A stretch of DNA of 64,000 bases from Mortierella sp. BCC40632 (lineage: Eukaryota > Mortierellomycota > Mortierellomycetes > Mortierellales > Mortierellaceae): contig WAEK01000020.1 in NCBI GenBank assembly GCA_011634665.1, forward strand, positions 186,501 through 250,500, given 5' to 3'. This document shows, piece by piece, positions 36,013 to 47,485 of this stretch. The position numbers and the translations under genes were made by a program. Below the pieces are notes generated by a model. That model worked only from the letters and a program-made list of their open reading frames with translations. It was not told the origin of the DNA and ran no database searches. How positions within the stretch are numbered: the first letter of the stretch is position 1; each line of letters opens with the position of its first letter.

Positions 36013-36246
36013 ATAGTCGGAGTTCTCCCCAATTCATTGGTCACTGTTCAGGCAGGAGTTGCCTTGGCTGCTTTGGCTTCACCGGATGATTTCACCTTGT
36101 TCACACCAGCAAACATCATCATGACAGTAGTCGTCTGTGTATGTTTGTTGTTGCCCATTGTTTTGCACCGACTTCATGGAGACGAGGAAGAGAATGTTAA
36201 GGATGGAGAGCGCGATGCAGATGAAGATCCTTCGGCTCGTGTCTAA
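34164..36246 (+). CDS. VTT-domain membrane protein, TMEM41B-like
   Basis: Six exons (34164-34390, 34793-34921, 35171-35369, 35537-35603, 35743-35811, 36017-36246) give 306 residues. An N-terminal cytosolic tail is followed by a first membrane helix at about 55-70. The VTT core then shows AFAIPGSVMLSVLGGALFK, the re-entrant loop motif with Pro-Gly-Ser; YFLSYYLMHPIVEKYL; FAFLRVTPFIPNWFMNVASP; and FFFGTMIGVLPNSLVTVQAG. These match TMEM41B/VMP1-type proteins in order and spacing. In animals such proteins are ER phospholipid scramblases needed for autophagy and lipid droplet balance. The acidic C-terminus (DEEENVKDGERDADEDPSARV) faces the cytosol. All introns are GT-AG. Intron 5 ends in thirty CAA units directly before its TAG acceptor. 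The family is firm; the ER scramblase role is taken from animal homologues. Confidence 0.93.
35417..35462. repeat. GA microsatellite in intron 3 of the VTT gene
   Basis: About 23 GA units between exons 3 and 4. Confidence 0.9.
35923..36012 (+). repeat. (CAA)30 trinucleotide repeat abutting a 3' splice site
   Basis: Thirty perfect CAA units end four bases before the first base of exon 6 of the VTT gene. The repeat replaces the usual polypyrimidine tract and contains no AG. Confidence 0.97.
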
Positions 36247-36735
36247 TCTAGTGAGTTATCACGGTAGGATAGAGACTAGGGAGAGAAGGGGAGAGAGAAG
36301 GAGAATACATGGATGAGGAAATGATATGAATACAATGACCTTGTCTGAGTGTCGATTATGCGTTGTTCTTGGCAAAAAGAGAGAGATGAACCGAAAAGCT
36401 GGTGACAAGAGAAACCAAGGCATAGCCAGACAAAGACCTGGTCTCGCAACAGGCCTGGGGGGATTTTTTTAAGTCCAACCTGTAGAAAAAAAAAAAAAAA
36501 AAAAAAAAAGATTCAGTCTCTTGTTTTTACAAATACACAACTATGCTCACGCTCTCTCGCTCTCTGACTGCTTGTCTCTCTTTCAGTTCTATCTTCCCAA
36601 AAAGGTACCCGGGGTCGCCAGAGGGCTGGGTTGGGTGTGGGTTGGGGAAGAGTAAAGTTTATTAAGTACTTACGAATTGACTAAAGAAAGAGCTACCACA
36701 ACAACAACAACAAAATAAGGAGTCTCTTCTTTTTT
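36247..36735. other. Convergent spacer between the VTT gene and a secreted-protein gene
   Basis: Contains a purine-rich stretch (36270-36330) and an A run at 36486-36509. No gene seen. Both flanking genes point into it, so it holds two 3' untranslated regions. Confidence 0.6.
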
Positions 36736-37695
36736 TCAAAAACGCACCGAAAATGGGGACATGTAATCATTCGGTCGACTATCGGGTCCGACATGCTGCA
36801 CAAGGACCTCGCCCGTACAGTTGTCTCCACCAAAGAAAACATATTTCCATTGTTCATGGGCTCGATAACTCAGCACCGGTCGTCCATCCAATGGATGACA
36901 CAAATCACTTGGTCCACTCGATGAGGCAATCGTATAGGATGGACCACTATACCAAGGTTGAGAATATATGGCCAAGTCGGCCCCAGTCGGAGGAATCCCC
37001 CATCCATTCCAATTGGACGGAAATTGGACTCGGATTGAACAAGGTCGGAATGGTCTCAACTGTGCTGGGATCGACATCATCTCTGGATCACTTGTTCGCA
37101 TCAACACCTGACCGTTGCAATCTACCTGTTCATAAAAGATATAGTCCTTGTCCGGTAACCCCTTGTACGAACGAATCTCGCTACATCGAAAGTTGATACA
37201 CCCATCTCCATTGAACCGTTGACGGTCTCCGACAAAGTTTTCTTGGGAATAGGATTCGAAATCCCAAACAAAAGGATTCTCGACATGAGGTCGACGTCCT
37301 CGTTTGGGATCTGGGTTCTTGATAAATTGAGCTTCTCGATGAATATCTGCTCCACTCGTAAGACCCGGGGGTGGGGAGGAATGGGTAGGGTCCAAGGCAT
37401 TGGGCAAGAGGGAATGCCGGATTTTGTAGGCAAAACTGGAGGAGGTCGAGATCGGGTCTTCTTCAGCACGTTTTTCAAAAACGTCCATCATCGTGATAGG
37501 GATGGTCACCGCCTGACCATAGTTGTCTTCACGGACGGGACCATTGTAAAATTGAGGTTTACCAAAGGAAGGTGGGCTAGGGTCGTTGGAGGTAGAGCTG
37601 TCTGGAGGGAGGTCGCGCTTATTGCCATTGTGTGGAGATGGTAGAGCGGCAGCCAAGCTGGCGCCAAGGAGCCATGCGGCTGAGGGGATCTTCAT
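36736..37695 (-). CDS. Secreted Cys-containing protein with two crystallin-like repeats
   Basis: One exon of 319 residues. MKIPSAAWLLGASLAAALPSP is a clear signal peptide, followed by a Lys-Arg (about 27-28) that could be a processing site and a Pro/Ser-rich linker. The C-terminal half is an internal duplication. Unit 1 (about 148-210) reads YSQENFVG...C...IRSYKG...YIFYEQVDCNGQVL; unit 2 (about 238-305) reads YSQPWYSG...C...VLSYRA...YVFFGGDNCTGEVL. Each repeats Tyr-Ser-Gln, an aromatic-x-Gly, Cys, Ser-Tyr-basic, an aromatic strand and Asp/Asn-Cys-x-Gly. That resembles beta/gamma-crystallin Greek-key motifs, which occur in secreted microbial proteins, but I cannot prove the fold. No transmembrane segment or GPI signal is seen. 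A secreted wall or effector-like protein is possible; the function is unknown. Confidence 0.78.
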   Translation of the reverse strand: MKIPSAAWLLGASLAAALPSPHNGNKRDLPPDSSTSNDPSPPSFGKPQFYNGPVREDNYGQAVTIPITMMDVFEKRAEEDPISTSSSFAYKIRHSLLPNALDPTHSSPPPGLTSGADIHREAQFIKNPDPKRGRRPHVENPFVWDFESYSQENFVGDRQRFNGDGCINFRCSEIRSYKGLPDKDYIFYEQVDCNGQVLMRTSDPEMMSIPAQLRPFRPCSIRVQFPSNWNGWGIPPTGADLAIYSQPWYSGPSYTIASSSGPSDLCHPLDGRPVLSYRAHEQWKYVFFGGDNCTGEVLVQHVGPDSRPNDYMSPFSVRF

Positions 37696-39130
37696 TGTTT
37701 TTACTTTTGGTTTTCGTTTTATGAAGAGGAGAGGGGGGAGAGTGCTGGTTGGTTGGCTGGTTTAGGAGTAGTATGAGAGAAAACCGAGGTTGGAGTAGTG
37801 GGGAGATCGGGGGGAGTGAGGAGGAGGAGGAGGAGAAGGAGAAAAGGAAGCTGGTTAAGACTGGAGTGATATAAGAGGACGAAGAGGGGCCTTAAAAAAG
37901 GCGGCAAAAGTAAAAAAAAAAAAAAAAATGTTGCGACCAACAGAGACTAGCCCGTGCGAGATGTCTCGACTGGAGTAGAGTAAATTACGAGACGCTTTTT
38001 TTTTTTTTTCCCCTCTATGCCGGTCTCGCATATTTTTTTTTTTTTGTGCTCTGCCCTGCGCACGCGGCAACACCCCCCCACCCCCACCCCCACATTCACC
38101 CTTTCCACCTTGTGCTTCGAACCCTGCATAAATGACTTCCCTCTTAATGACCTCCCTCTTACTGACAAAGAGCGGGGCTTGGAGAGGAGGATGTCCCGTG
38201 AATGCACCAAACCATGGGATCACTTCCGCGGAGTGCCAATCATGCCTTTAGCACTTAACACTCAGCATTTTTTTTTGTCTTCTCGATTGTACAATACACT
38301 AGATTTTACTAACAGGGGCTCTGCATCGCCTCTTTTTGTGCTGAGCTATGCCCCGGTTCGTTCTCTTGCCCGCTCGCTCAGCTTGTACGCCATGCCAGTC
38401 ATGCCTCATGCCTCAGAGCTCTTCTTTTTTTTTTTTTTTTTTTTTTTTTGTTGAGGAATGCGGTGCAGTGCAGAAAGAGCAGTGCGGACATAGCAGTGCA
38501 GGCGGAGTGGTACACGAGGTTGGTTGGGGAGAGGAGAGGAGGAGGAGGAAAGTGAAGCAGCAGGAGGACTCGGTTTTTTTTTTTTCTTTGTAAAAAAAAA
38601 AACAGACCACGCATTTTTTCTCATTCTCGCCCTCACTGGTCGGCATAGTAGATGCAGAAAAAAAAAAGCCAAAAACCACTCTGTGCTTTTTGATGCACTC
38701 ATACTTTTCCTTTCCGAAAAGAAAACAACAACAAACCGACAACAACGACAATAACAACAATGGCAACAATAGGAGGAAGAAGAAGAAGAAGAGAAAGAGA
38801 AATTGAACACTGCATGAAGCATTATTTTTTTTTCCTGCTCTGGAGGGGCAAGGTCAAAAAGAGAAGAGACGGGTCCTCCTATCTCCGCACTATGCTTTCC
38901 TTTCTATCTAAAATACTTTCTAGACCTTTGAGTCCCTTCTTATGCTTAAACCAACATTAGAGCACTTTAGTCTTTTTTTTTCTCAGCAGACGAATAATAG
39001 TCAGGAACGGGGCATGGTCCAAAAGGCGGGAAAGCCCTCCAAAGACCCTCAGCGGACATGGGACTCCTGGTGACACATTGCGGAGGGTCATCACCGGTTG
39101 CCGAAGAAGTAGGGCATTTAAAGTAGAGTG

Positions 39131-39131
<1 letters not shown>

Positions 39132-39204
<73 letters not shown>
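39132..39204. repeat. Compound (GA)n(GT)n microsatellite
   Basis: About 23 GA units pass directly into 13 GT units. Confidence 0.9.
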
Positions 39205-39208
<4 letters not shown>

Positions 39209-40459
39209 AAAGGTCAAGTCGAGAGCAGGAAGCGAAAGAGAGTTTATGGGCGGAGAAGAAGAGCGTTTTCTCTTTTGATGCTTCGGAGACCAGACTACTG
39301 GGTCGGGTCGACCCATGTGCAGATGAGGCATACGCCAGAGAGAAAGTGAAGGGGAGCTGTAGATAGATATGCATGATCCTCTAGACCATCCGATCTCCTC
39401 GTTTCGTCATCAACAAACGGGCCCCTATAAAGTTTCTCTTGTTGCGAGAGTATGTATTTCTGTGTGTACGTGCTTTCGCGCGCGCGCGCGTGTGTGTGTA
39501 CACGCTAAGGAATGGAGAGTAAAAGAGAGAAAGAGAGGAGAGAAAGGAGAGAACGAGAGGAATGAGAAAGAGAGAAAGATAAAGAGAGAGAGAGAGAGAG
39601 AGAGAGATGAGCAGAAAGGATAAATAAACTGGCGCTATTGTGTGCTGTCCATCACTCCAGAATGTGTGCCACTGCAGGAGAGGGGCTCAATTTTCTTTTT
39701 CTACATCCGACAGGTACAATGTTACCTAATAGGACGCACAAGCACAGCAAACCGTCTCCGCTGGGCCGGAGGGCCATTGTGCACATAAGCCTAGTCCAAA
39801 AGGCCCTTTTCAACCACAGCGTCTGCACAGGCAAAAAAAAAAAAAAAAAAAAAAAAGTAAAGATGGACAGAGACTCTCAAGCTCGTGCTCAGAAGACCGT
39901 TGCACCGACTGGGCCAAGAATAAACACTGACCATTCTGAAGGGGAACACGTCAGAGGAATCACCGACACGGAGCCTTCCCTCGGGATGATCAGGTCCCTC
40001 TCTCTCTCTCTCTCTGAGCTCGATCGTCCCTTTTTGTGGATTCTTGCACATCTCTTAGGCGCTGCAGATATGCTGACTGAGCGTGAAGACGAGGCATGAC
40101 GGAGCACGAGTCCATTGAAGCGCAATTGAGATTGAATGGCGTGAACTATGGATCATGGAGATAGACGGGCACTAGTCCACAGCCTCAGCCTTTCGGCCCG
40201 TCATGATTTTGGAGGCAAAATGGTCCGCAGCGACCTATTTTATCCATGAGTTTTCGTCCGCTTGTCTATTGACAGACTTATTTGCCCAATTGTCTATAAA
40301 ACCCACCATCTTTGCCGCCATGTTCACATTCATTCATATCATTCCTCATCCCATCAAGCAAAACTTTCCTCAGTCGACTAACGGTTGATCTTGCGAGCTG
40401 GTTTTCCTTTAATAACGCCCTAATCCTACCTTGACGCTACTCTGTTCACTATCCACACC

Positions 40460-40497
40460 AAGCATACCCTGCCCTGACAAGCATACCCTGCCCCGAC
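40460..40497 (+). repeat. Tandem 19-base direct repeat upstream of the aminotransferase start
   Basis: Two adjacent copies of AAGCATACCCTGCCC(T/C)GAC differ at one base. They lie 40 bases before the ATG, probably in the leader or core promoter. Confidence 0.8.
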
Positions 40498-40536
40498 AAG
40501 CAAAGTACCACCCAGTTACCCTTCCTCTACAAGATC

Positions 40537-41334
40537 ATGGACCCCTCTATCGAATTCAACTCCTTGGCCCGCCTGCGACAGGATCGCAAGAGCAGTCACC
40601 ACTGCCATAGTCATGATAATGACCGGTCCCAGAAAGACTTGCCCGTCCTCCCTCCCTCTACCGAGTTTCTCAAGACGATCTATGAAGATTGTATCCACTC
40701 GGCCTATACCCATGAAGCACCGTTTGGCAAGAAAAAGTCAACATACTTGGATTGGTTTGCATCGGGAAGACCGATGCGATCAATTGAGTCTGCTCTTTCG
40801 ACTACAGTCTTGCCCTTTTATGCCAACACACATACGCATTCGACTTCCACCGCAAGGTTCACCTCGGCCTCGGTCGCCAACTCTCGTAAGACCGTTGCCC
40901 GATGTGTGAATGCCCAGACGATGAAAGGACACCGACACGAAGCCGTTGTCTTGTTCTGCGGGTAAGAAAACTGGACTATGGGTGTGCCTGTAGTTGTGGA
41001 TGTGGAGAGTGAAAAAAAAAAGAGAGAGAGGGAATTAGCAGGGCGCGCAAGGGTGAAACGACCCGCCCTGGCCACCCAAAATAATACAAAACACCACGTA
41101 CTGTATCTCTCGCTCCCCTCTCTTTCTGTCATTCTCTTTCCCCTGCCGATCGCTCAGATATGCTGAGCAAGGAAGAGATCAAGGGGAGAGAGAGAGAATG
41201 AGAAAAAAGAGAGCATGCAGAGAGCACTAGAAGAGGCATCTCCCCTCCTCCTTCCCCTTTTCCTCTCTTTTTCCCTCTCTCGGCCTGTGCACTTTGCGAT
41301 GCTCACACTTTTTTTTTCATCCTGCCTTCCTCCC

Positions 41335-41368
<34 letters not shown>

Positions 41369-44188
41369 GATAGGGATGGCTCGACTTCAGCCATCATCAA
41401 GGTCCGCAACCTCTTTCGACTGAACGATGCTGCTTATTGGGCTCGAAAGGCCCTTGCCCAGACTCGTGTCTGCGCAGAATCCACGCACAAGCCTCACACA
41501 GCTTCTTGTGGCAATAGTCCATCTGAAACAGACACAGCGACCCCTGTGGAGAAGGTGGTGAACGTCAATGCAGAGACGGCGTCTGTCCTCCGACAACAGC
41601 TACTCGAGTCTCTTGCCAATTCTCGGCATCTCCCACCTTCCTACCGACCTGTTGTCTTTTTGTCTATTCAAGAACATCATTCAAACCTCTTGCCCTGGCG
41701 TGAGAGCGTGGCCGAGATCGTGGTCATTCACGAGGATCCTCGGACATCACGACTGGATTTGGGTCAACTCGAAAAGGAATTGCTCCGATACCAAGATCGA
41801 CCCCTCAAGATTGGTACATTCTCGGCTGGCAGTAATCTCACCGGAGTACTGGTACGTTGTTTTCCGCATCAACGCGATCTCCGCGTCTATTTTTTTTTTT
41901 TTTATTTTCCAAACCATGGGTCATCCTTCCACCCCACCCCTGCCCCCCTTATCTCCTTCCGCCCTCCACCCTACCCCTCACCTCCCCGTGGTCGGTCGTT
42001 ACCTGCTCCTTTGAGGCGAATACCAATAGAAGGGTACTGCAATGCAAGAGCGTGCATGAGCAGGAACAGCTTTACTGCCCTACCGCCTCAGCCCTATCCT
42101 TTGCACTCTCCACTTCTTCCTCGCCCTCCCCCCCACACACACACACACAATATATTCGCAACATTGTGGATTGGCTATGCTAGACTCTATCAGGGTCACG
42201 TCTTGTCAACAAACCCCATCCAACATTTGTTTTGGCTTTTATGCAAAAAAATATTGAAATGCTAACTCTACTCTTTTTAATGTTGAATTTAGAATGACAC
42301 GGTGGCCATTTCAGAACTCCTTCACAAGTACGATACTTATGCCTTTTTCGATTATGCTGGTGTCGGATCCTATACCAAGATGGACATGAACCCTCCTCCA
42401 AGTGACCCCTCTATCCCACTCAAGGATAGTCTGGCTTACAAAGATGGTATCTTTTTGAGCCCACACAAGTTTGTCGGAGGTCCGGGTGCCTCTGGCGTGC
42501 TCGTCTCTCGTCTCGAAATCTTTTCTTGGGCCTCCAAGAACCACACCCTTCCTCCTTCTCCCACTCCCGAGTCTAGTGTAGGCTCCCATATTGATGGCAA
42601 TGGGGATAGGGGTGGAGGAGAGGACAATGGTCACTGTTGTGGATCCGAAGCAGTTGACCCTGACGAGCTAATGATCCCCGTCAACCCCGGTGGTGGAACG
42701 GTGGATATGGTCATTCGTGGTTCGCACAAGTACACCAACAGTGTCATTGCCCGTGAAGAGGCCGGCACTCCCAATATCTTGGCCACTATTCGTGTGGGAC
42801 TTGTCTTTGGTCTCCAAGAGGTAGTGGATCCTCGATGGATCTTGGCCAAAGAATACCAACTTTCCAAGTCCGTTTATGCTCGACTCCTTCAGTCGGCCCC
42901 CATGGTCACTGTCCTGGGAACCCCCGAGTTGGACAGAATCGCCGTCTTTTGTGTCACAGTCTCGGTCCCTCCTGAGCGTCTGGCTTTGCCTTCATTGCCA
43001 TCGTTGTCGACCATGTCCATGTTGCCAGCAGGAGAGAGCACCTGTGCTACAACTCTCCAGGTCAGTCAAGAACATGGTCGCAAGGGACCTCTCCAGATCC
43101 ACTATTCACTCCTTAGTATGATCATGAACGACTTTTTCGGTATCGAGATGCGAGGTGGATGCATGTGTGCTGGACCCTATGCCTCACAGTTGCTCAAGTT
43201 TGATGCCGAGACCGAGAATGATTTCTGGAACTTGTTGCTAGATGAGAATACCGGTCGTTGTGCCTGTAAGAAGGATCAACCAGAGGTTGGACTTCATGGA
43301 CGCGACTTGGCCTCACCCGGTCTCAAACCTGGGTTTGTTCGATTCAGTTTCCCATACTTCTCTCGTTCCAAGGATGTTGATTTTGTTCTCGAGTCTCTTG
43401 AATGGGTCGCTCGCTATGGGTTCCTCTTGATCCCTTTCTATCAACTTGATCCCGCCTCCGGTATGTGGTCGATCCGAGAAGCCGTTCAAGAGGCAGTGGC
43501 CGATTCCATCAAGGTGAATTCTCCAAGACATACCCCTTTCTTGGCCGGTCGAGGACGTCCTACTAAAGGACGAGGTCGTCGTAGTGATTATATCCCAATT
43601 GCGACCGATTGTATCGTTGCTCTTCACCAGCTCTTTCAACTTCAAGAACAAACTGCCTTGGACCCAGTCCTTCAGTCCTCTAAACCCATCCCTTCGGGTC
43701 GTGAGGGACTTCGTACATTGTTGAGTCATGCGAAAAAGACCTTCCAAAGACGCCATCCTTCACCAGAACATCCAATCATTTCCAAGAGGCAATTCTCATC
43801 TGAGGCTACCATGTCTGTCCCAAGTCCTGCTTTGGGTCCAACGGGTCCAGAATCGTCTTCGGATTCGTTGGCCTCCTCCGAGGACTCGGATAGCTCGGCT
43901 TCGTCCTTCTCCTTGTCTCCTTCTTCCTCTGACCCACAAACAAGAGATCGTCAGACACGAGTCCGATCTACGTATCGTCGTCGTCATCGTCTCCTCGCTG
44001 GAGTTGATGCCAAGACCCAAGCAGCCTTGCAAGAGTTGTCGATGGATCAATTGGCGGCAGAACATGTGGCGATTGAATCAAGCCCCTTGGCAGCCAAGCT
44101 TCGATGGTTTGTCACACCCTTGGAAGTGGCTCGTTTGTACAAGTCGAGGAGTTTGGTCAAGGACGATGTTTTCCCTTGTCGGCGCTGA
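40537..44188 (+). CDS. Aminotransferase class V (PLP-dependent, NifS/Mo-cofactor-sulfurase fold) protein
   Basis: Three exons (40537-40961, 41374-41851, 42293-44188) give 932 residues. The fold-type I order is visible: STYLDWFASGRPMRSIE at the start of the domain, FCGDGSTSAI for the phosphate-binding turn, SIQEHHSNLLPWRE, FSAGSNLTGVLND, FFDYAGVGSY with the Asp that pairs with the pyridine nitrogen, and LSPHKFVGGPGASGVL with Lys360 as the expected Schiff-base lysine. The C-terminal domain carries GIEMRGGCMCAGPYASQLL, with cysteines at a place where desulfurases of this class hold a reactive Cys. The last 300 residues are an unusual extension with Ser-rich and basic segments. Desulfurase-like activity is possible, but the substrate is unknown. 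Intron 1 ends with 32 A before its acceptor. Confidence 0.85.
41336..41367 (+). repeat. Poly-A run (32) at a 3' splice site
   Basis: The run ends six bases before exon 2 of the aminotransferase gene (CGATAG acceptor). Confidence 0.95.
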
Positions 44189-44218
44189 AGTGAGAAAAAT
44201 ATATAATATTGTAATGCC

Positions 44219-44224
44219 AATAAA
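44219..44224 (+). terminator. AATAAA poly(A) signal of the aminotransferase gene
   Basis: Canonical hexamer 31 bases after the TGA stop at 44188. Confidence 0.6.
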
Positions 44225-44270
44225 CTGAACTACTCTTTTGAAAAGAAAATACGAAAAAGGAGGCAGAGAC

Positions 44271-44302
<32 letters not shown>

Positions 44303-44623
44303 CATACTCTAGACTAGCTTATTGAGCATTAAGCAGTAGACAAAAAAAAAAAAAAAAAAAAAAAAAGAGCTCGTGTGGTATGGCGTAAGGTGTATTTGAA
44401 AAAGTATCACACAGAGTCCGCTCAAAATGTAAGCAATACATTTCTACAAAGCTGAATTGGCCATTGTATTCCCGAGGATTTGAAAGAAAGTTGTGTGGAA
44501 TTTATTGACTTTAAGATAGAGAAAGAAGAGGAGAAAGAAAGGAATGGGGGAAGGGAAAAAGAGGTAGACTGAATGGCGGGTATATCGATGGATCCAATTG
44601 ACAGCAATGGAGGAAAGGAGCAC
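44225..44623. other. Convergent spacer
   Basis: Short 3' spacer between two converging genes, with a GA repeat (44276-44302) and an A run (44342-44366). No gene seen. Confidence 0.65.
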
Positions 44624-47018
44624 TCAATACTGCCAACTTCCATACTCTGGGCCGAAAGACTGTGTACTCTGAAAAGGTATTCCAGGAGGAGGACTAGTCT
44701 CCTGCCACGAAGAACAACCTTCAGCAGCATATGGATGACTGACAGGAGTCAAAGAGGATAGGGGGAATGGAGTCGGTTCAACGGTTGAATGAGGACTAGT
44801 ACCACTGCTGCTGCTGCTACTGCTACTGCTCACACTACTACCACTACTACTACTCGTGCCAAGGGGGATGATCTCCGGTTTCTGCAGAGGGGAGCGAGTC
44901 AATCTGGTCAGCTCAATTTCAGGTGCTCTAAGTGATATCCGAGCACCCGAGAGCTGTCGCTGCTGCTGCTGCTGTTGTTGTTGTTGCTGTTGCTGCTCTA
45001 ATACTGAGGATCCTGTAAGAACCCGTCCATGTGCCTGTGGAAATGTACCCTGTTGCGTCATTGGCATAGAGATGCTCACGTTGCTGCTGCTGTTGTTGTT
45101 GCTACCATTGTTACTGTTGCTGTTGTTGTTGCTGTGAGCATTCTCACCAGAGGCCGTCTCAGAGTGATGGCTATGGTGATCATCCATATCTCTCCTATGC
45201 CTATTGCCGTCGCTAACACTCCTGACACTGTCACCGCTCCTGTTACTCCTGCTGTCATGGCTACTGATAGTAAAAAGGTCGTCATATATCTTGGAATGAC
45301 TAGAGGCTGATTCTGATTTTGACATTCTATCTGATATTCCATGACTCGGCCTATGGCCGTGACCGTGACCATGACCATGACCATGACCATGCGCATGGCC
45401 TTGCTCCAGATAATTGAATCGATTTGGTGAGTGAAAGGCAAATGGCTGACTACCAACTAGTCGTTGTTGATGCGGGTGATGTTGGTGTTGATGTTGATGT
45501 TGTTGGTGCTGCTGGTGCTGTTGATGATGATGGTCTGTAGTAACAAAGGGTTTCATCTTCTTTTTCAACTGAAAGTCGGACAAGGGTCCGCCCGTGAGTG
45601 GGAAGGGCATGGGGATGGCCATTTCCGAAATGAGCTTGGATTGGAAATCATGTTGACGTCGGACCATTTCCAGTTCATGCTCGATCGACGGCTCCTTCCA
45701 CCTCAGTGCTGAAGCCATCAAGATCATAATAGATGAAATCGCAATGATGGCCATGTTCCTAGAGTCGATAACATGTACACACGAGGGTGAATACCCTTTT
45801 TTTTTTTACTCCATAGTTATCTGGTGGCAAACAAAGTGAAGCAGACAATACCAGTAGAATCCAAGGACATCTGCGGCACATCCAATAGCAGGGATTCCAG
45901 GCTGCGTTTCTCTCAGTGCCGGTAGAGCCTAGAAAGAGAGAGAGAGAAGTAGAGTAAAAACGGAGAGGTTTGTTACAAAATAAAAAAAAAGTGTTAGAGA
46001 AGACAGTAAGTCGGTTCCCAGCTCTGTTTGGATGCCTCTTGTCAGAACCTATCCGTATTTCCTCTTTTTTTTCCTTTCTCTCTCTCTTCCCCTCCTTTCC
46101 TCTCTTTCTTTTTCACTCTCCTCCCTTCTTTTCCTCTACTTTGGGAACCATCAAGCTAAAGTCACCTTTGCTCAACTTACAAACAGTGTGGTGATACCAA
46201 GCGTCAGGACATGTTCATCCGACATCCTGTTCTTGCGAACGACCTGGATAGCAATGATCCCAATCGCAATACTGATCGCCCACATGATCAGCACAATAAA
46301 CAACGAGAACCCAATCGTGGTCGAAGAACGACGGGTCGCAATTTCGATCGAAATCTTGTACGGATCCTCGTTAAACAATCGAACCGTCGGTATAAACTCG
46401 ATGGATTGGAGCATCCCCAGGAACGTCAGACTGACGGGTATCTTGTGAAGCTGTTCTCGTTCCCTGTTGGCTAGGATCTCATAATAACTCTTGTATGAAT
46501 CGAACGGGTAGTCGATCGTTGCCCCCTGCATGTAGGGCATCGTCACGTCCACGGACCGCCTAGATAAGAGGGAAAAAAAAGGTCAGCTACACCCTGAAAG
46601 AAGGGCAACACAACTTGGTTCGAACAAAGTTCTTCTTTTTCTTTTTTCTCTATCCTTACATGATCTGTGCCTCAGGAAAGGTGAGGGTCGTATAAAAGAG
46701 CGAGATTGAAATGGCTGTTGCCAGGATCCCATCATCTCCCGCCAGAGTCCCATGAGGTGTAAACTCAAAATGAACCCGAAAGTTCTTGTCCTCAAAATCG
46801 ACACTGGCCACGGTCCCGACCACATGAATATAGTCACCCGTATGTGAGACTCCCTGAGGACCCACCTCGACCACAGAACGAGCATTGTCACCTTCTTTAC
46901 GATAGATCATAAAGATAGGGAGGACAATCGCACAGAGAGTACCAATCACAAGCACACACCAGATCGTCCGGCGTGCCCATGCCCGGAGCTGGCCCGTGCG
47001 TTGGAAGAAAAAGGACAT
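44624..47018 (-). CDS. DUF4436-like multi-pass membrane protein with His/Gly- and Gln-rich tail
   Basis: Four exons (47018-46660, 46559-46181, 45928-45852, 45758-44624) join in phase to 649 residues. A first helix (TIWCVLVIGTLCAIVLPIFM) is followed by a soluble region of about 190 residues with beta-strand character (DYIHVVGTVASVDFEDKNF, GATIDYPFDSYKS). Three further helices come next: GFSLFIVLIMWAISIAIGII, then the segments around HVLTLGITTLFALPALRETQPGIP and GFYWNMAIIAISSIMILMA. Exons 3 and 4 meet at GFYW-N. This helix order and the R-x-x-QPGxPxIG...GFYWN motif are those of fungal DUF4436 proteins, whose function is unknown. The C-terminal 330 residues are low complexity, with HQ-rich, alternating His-Gly (about 14 residues), Asn- and Gln-runs. 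The His-Gly stretch could bind metal ions. Start chosen at the first ATG after a CT-rich leader. Confidence 0.8.
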
Positions 47019-47426
47019 GCGTTGTAGAAAGCGTGGTGAATGGGTTTTTGATTGATGGAAGTCTGGGTGGTGGTGTTTTTGTTGTTGTTGCTGTTGTGGT
47101 TGAGTTCACTCGATGGTGACAAGAATGATGAGCGTATTGGTCTAGTCGGGCGGAGGATTATGCGACAAGGTTCGAAAGGGAAGGGAAGGAATGAGAAGGT
47201 ACAAGGATAGAGGTGACAAGAGAGTCGATGCAGGAGGAGATGAATGGGTAGACAAGAAGAGAAAAAGAAAGGGAAGATACAAGAGAGAGAAAGAGAGAGA
47301 GGGTGAGAAAAAAATGAGATGCTTGGCACGGGATAGACGGACACTGCTCCAGGGTCCTTAAGGCGGTGGAATGCGAGGAAAAGCACTAGGATACATTCAA
47401 TGGACCGTGCAACAGTTTATGCGGGG

Positions 47427-47485
<59 letters not shown>

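Larger units (their letters stand above)
37696..40536. other. Intergenic region
   Basis: No gene supported. 37720-37870 is purine-rich on + (leader of the minus-strand secreted protein). 38000-38055 and 38425-38450 are T runs, 39132-39204 is GA followed by GT, 39477-39500 is a CG/GT alternating stretch, and 39834-39856 is an A run. 40200-40536 has normal composition and is the likely promoter of the aminotransferase gene. Confidence 0.55.
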
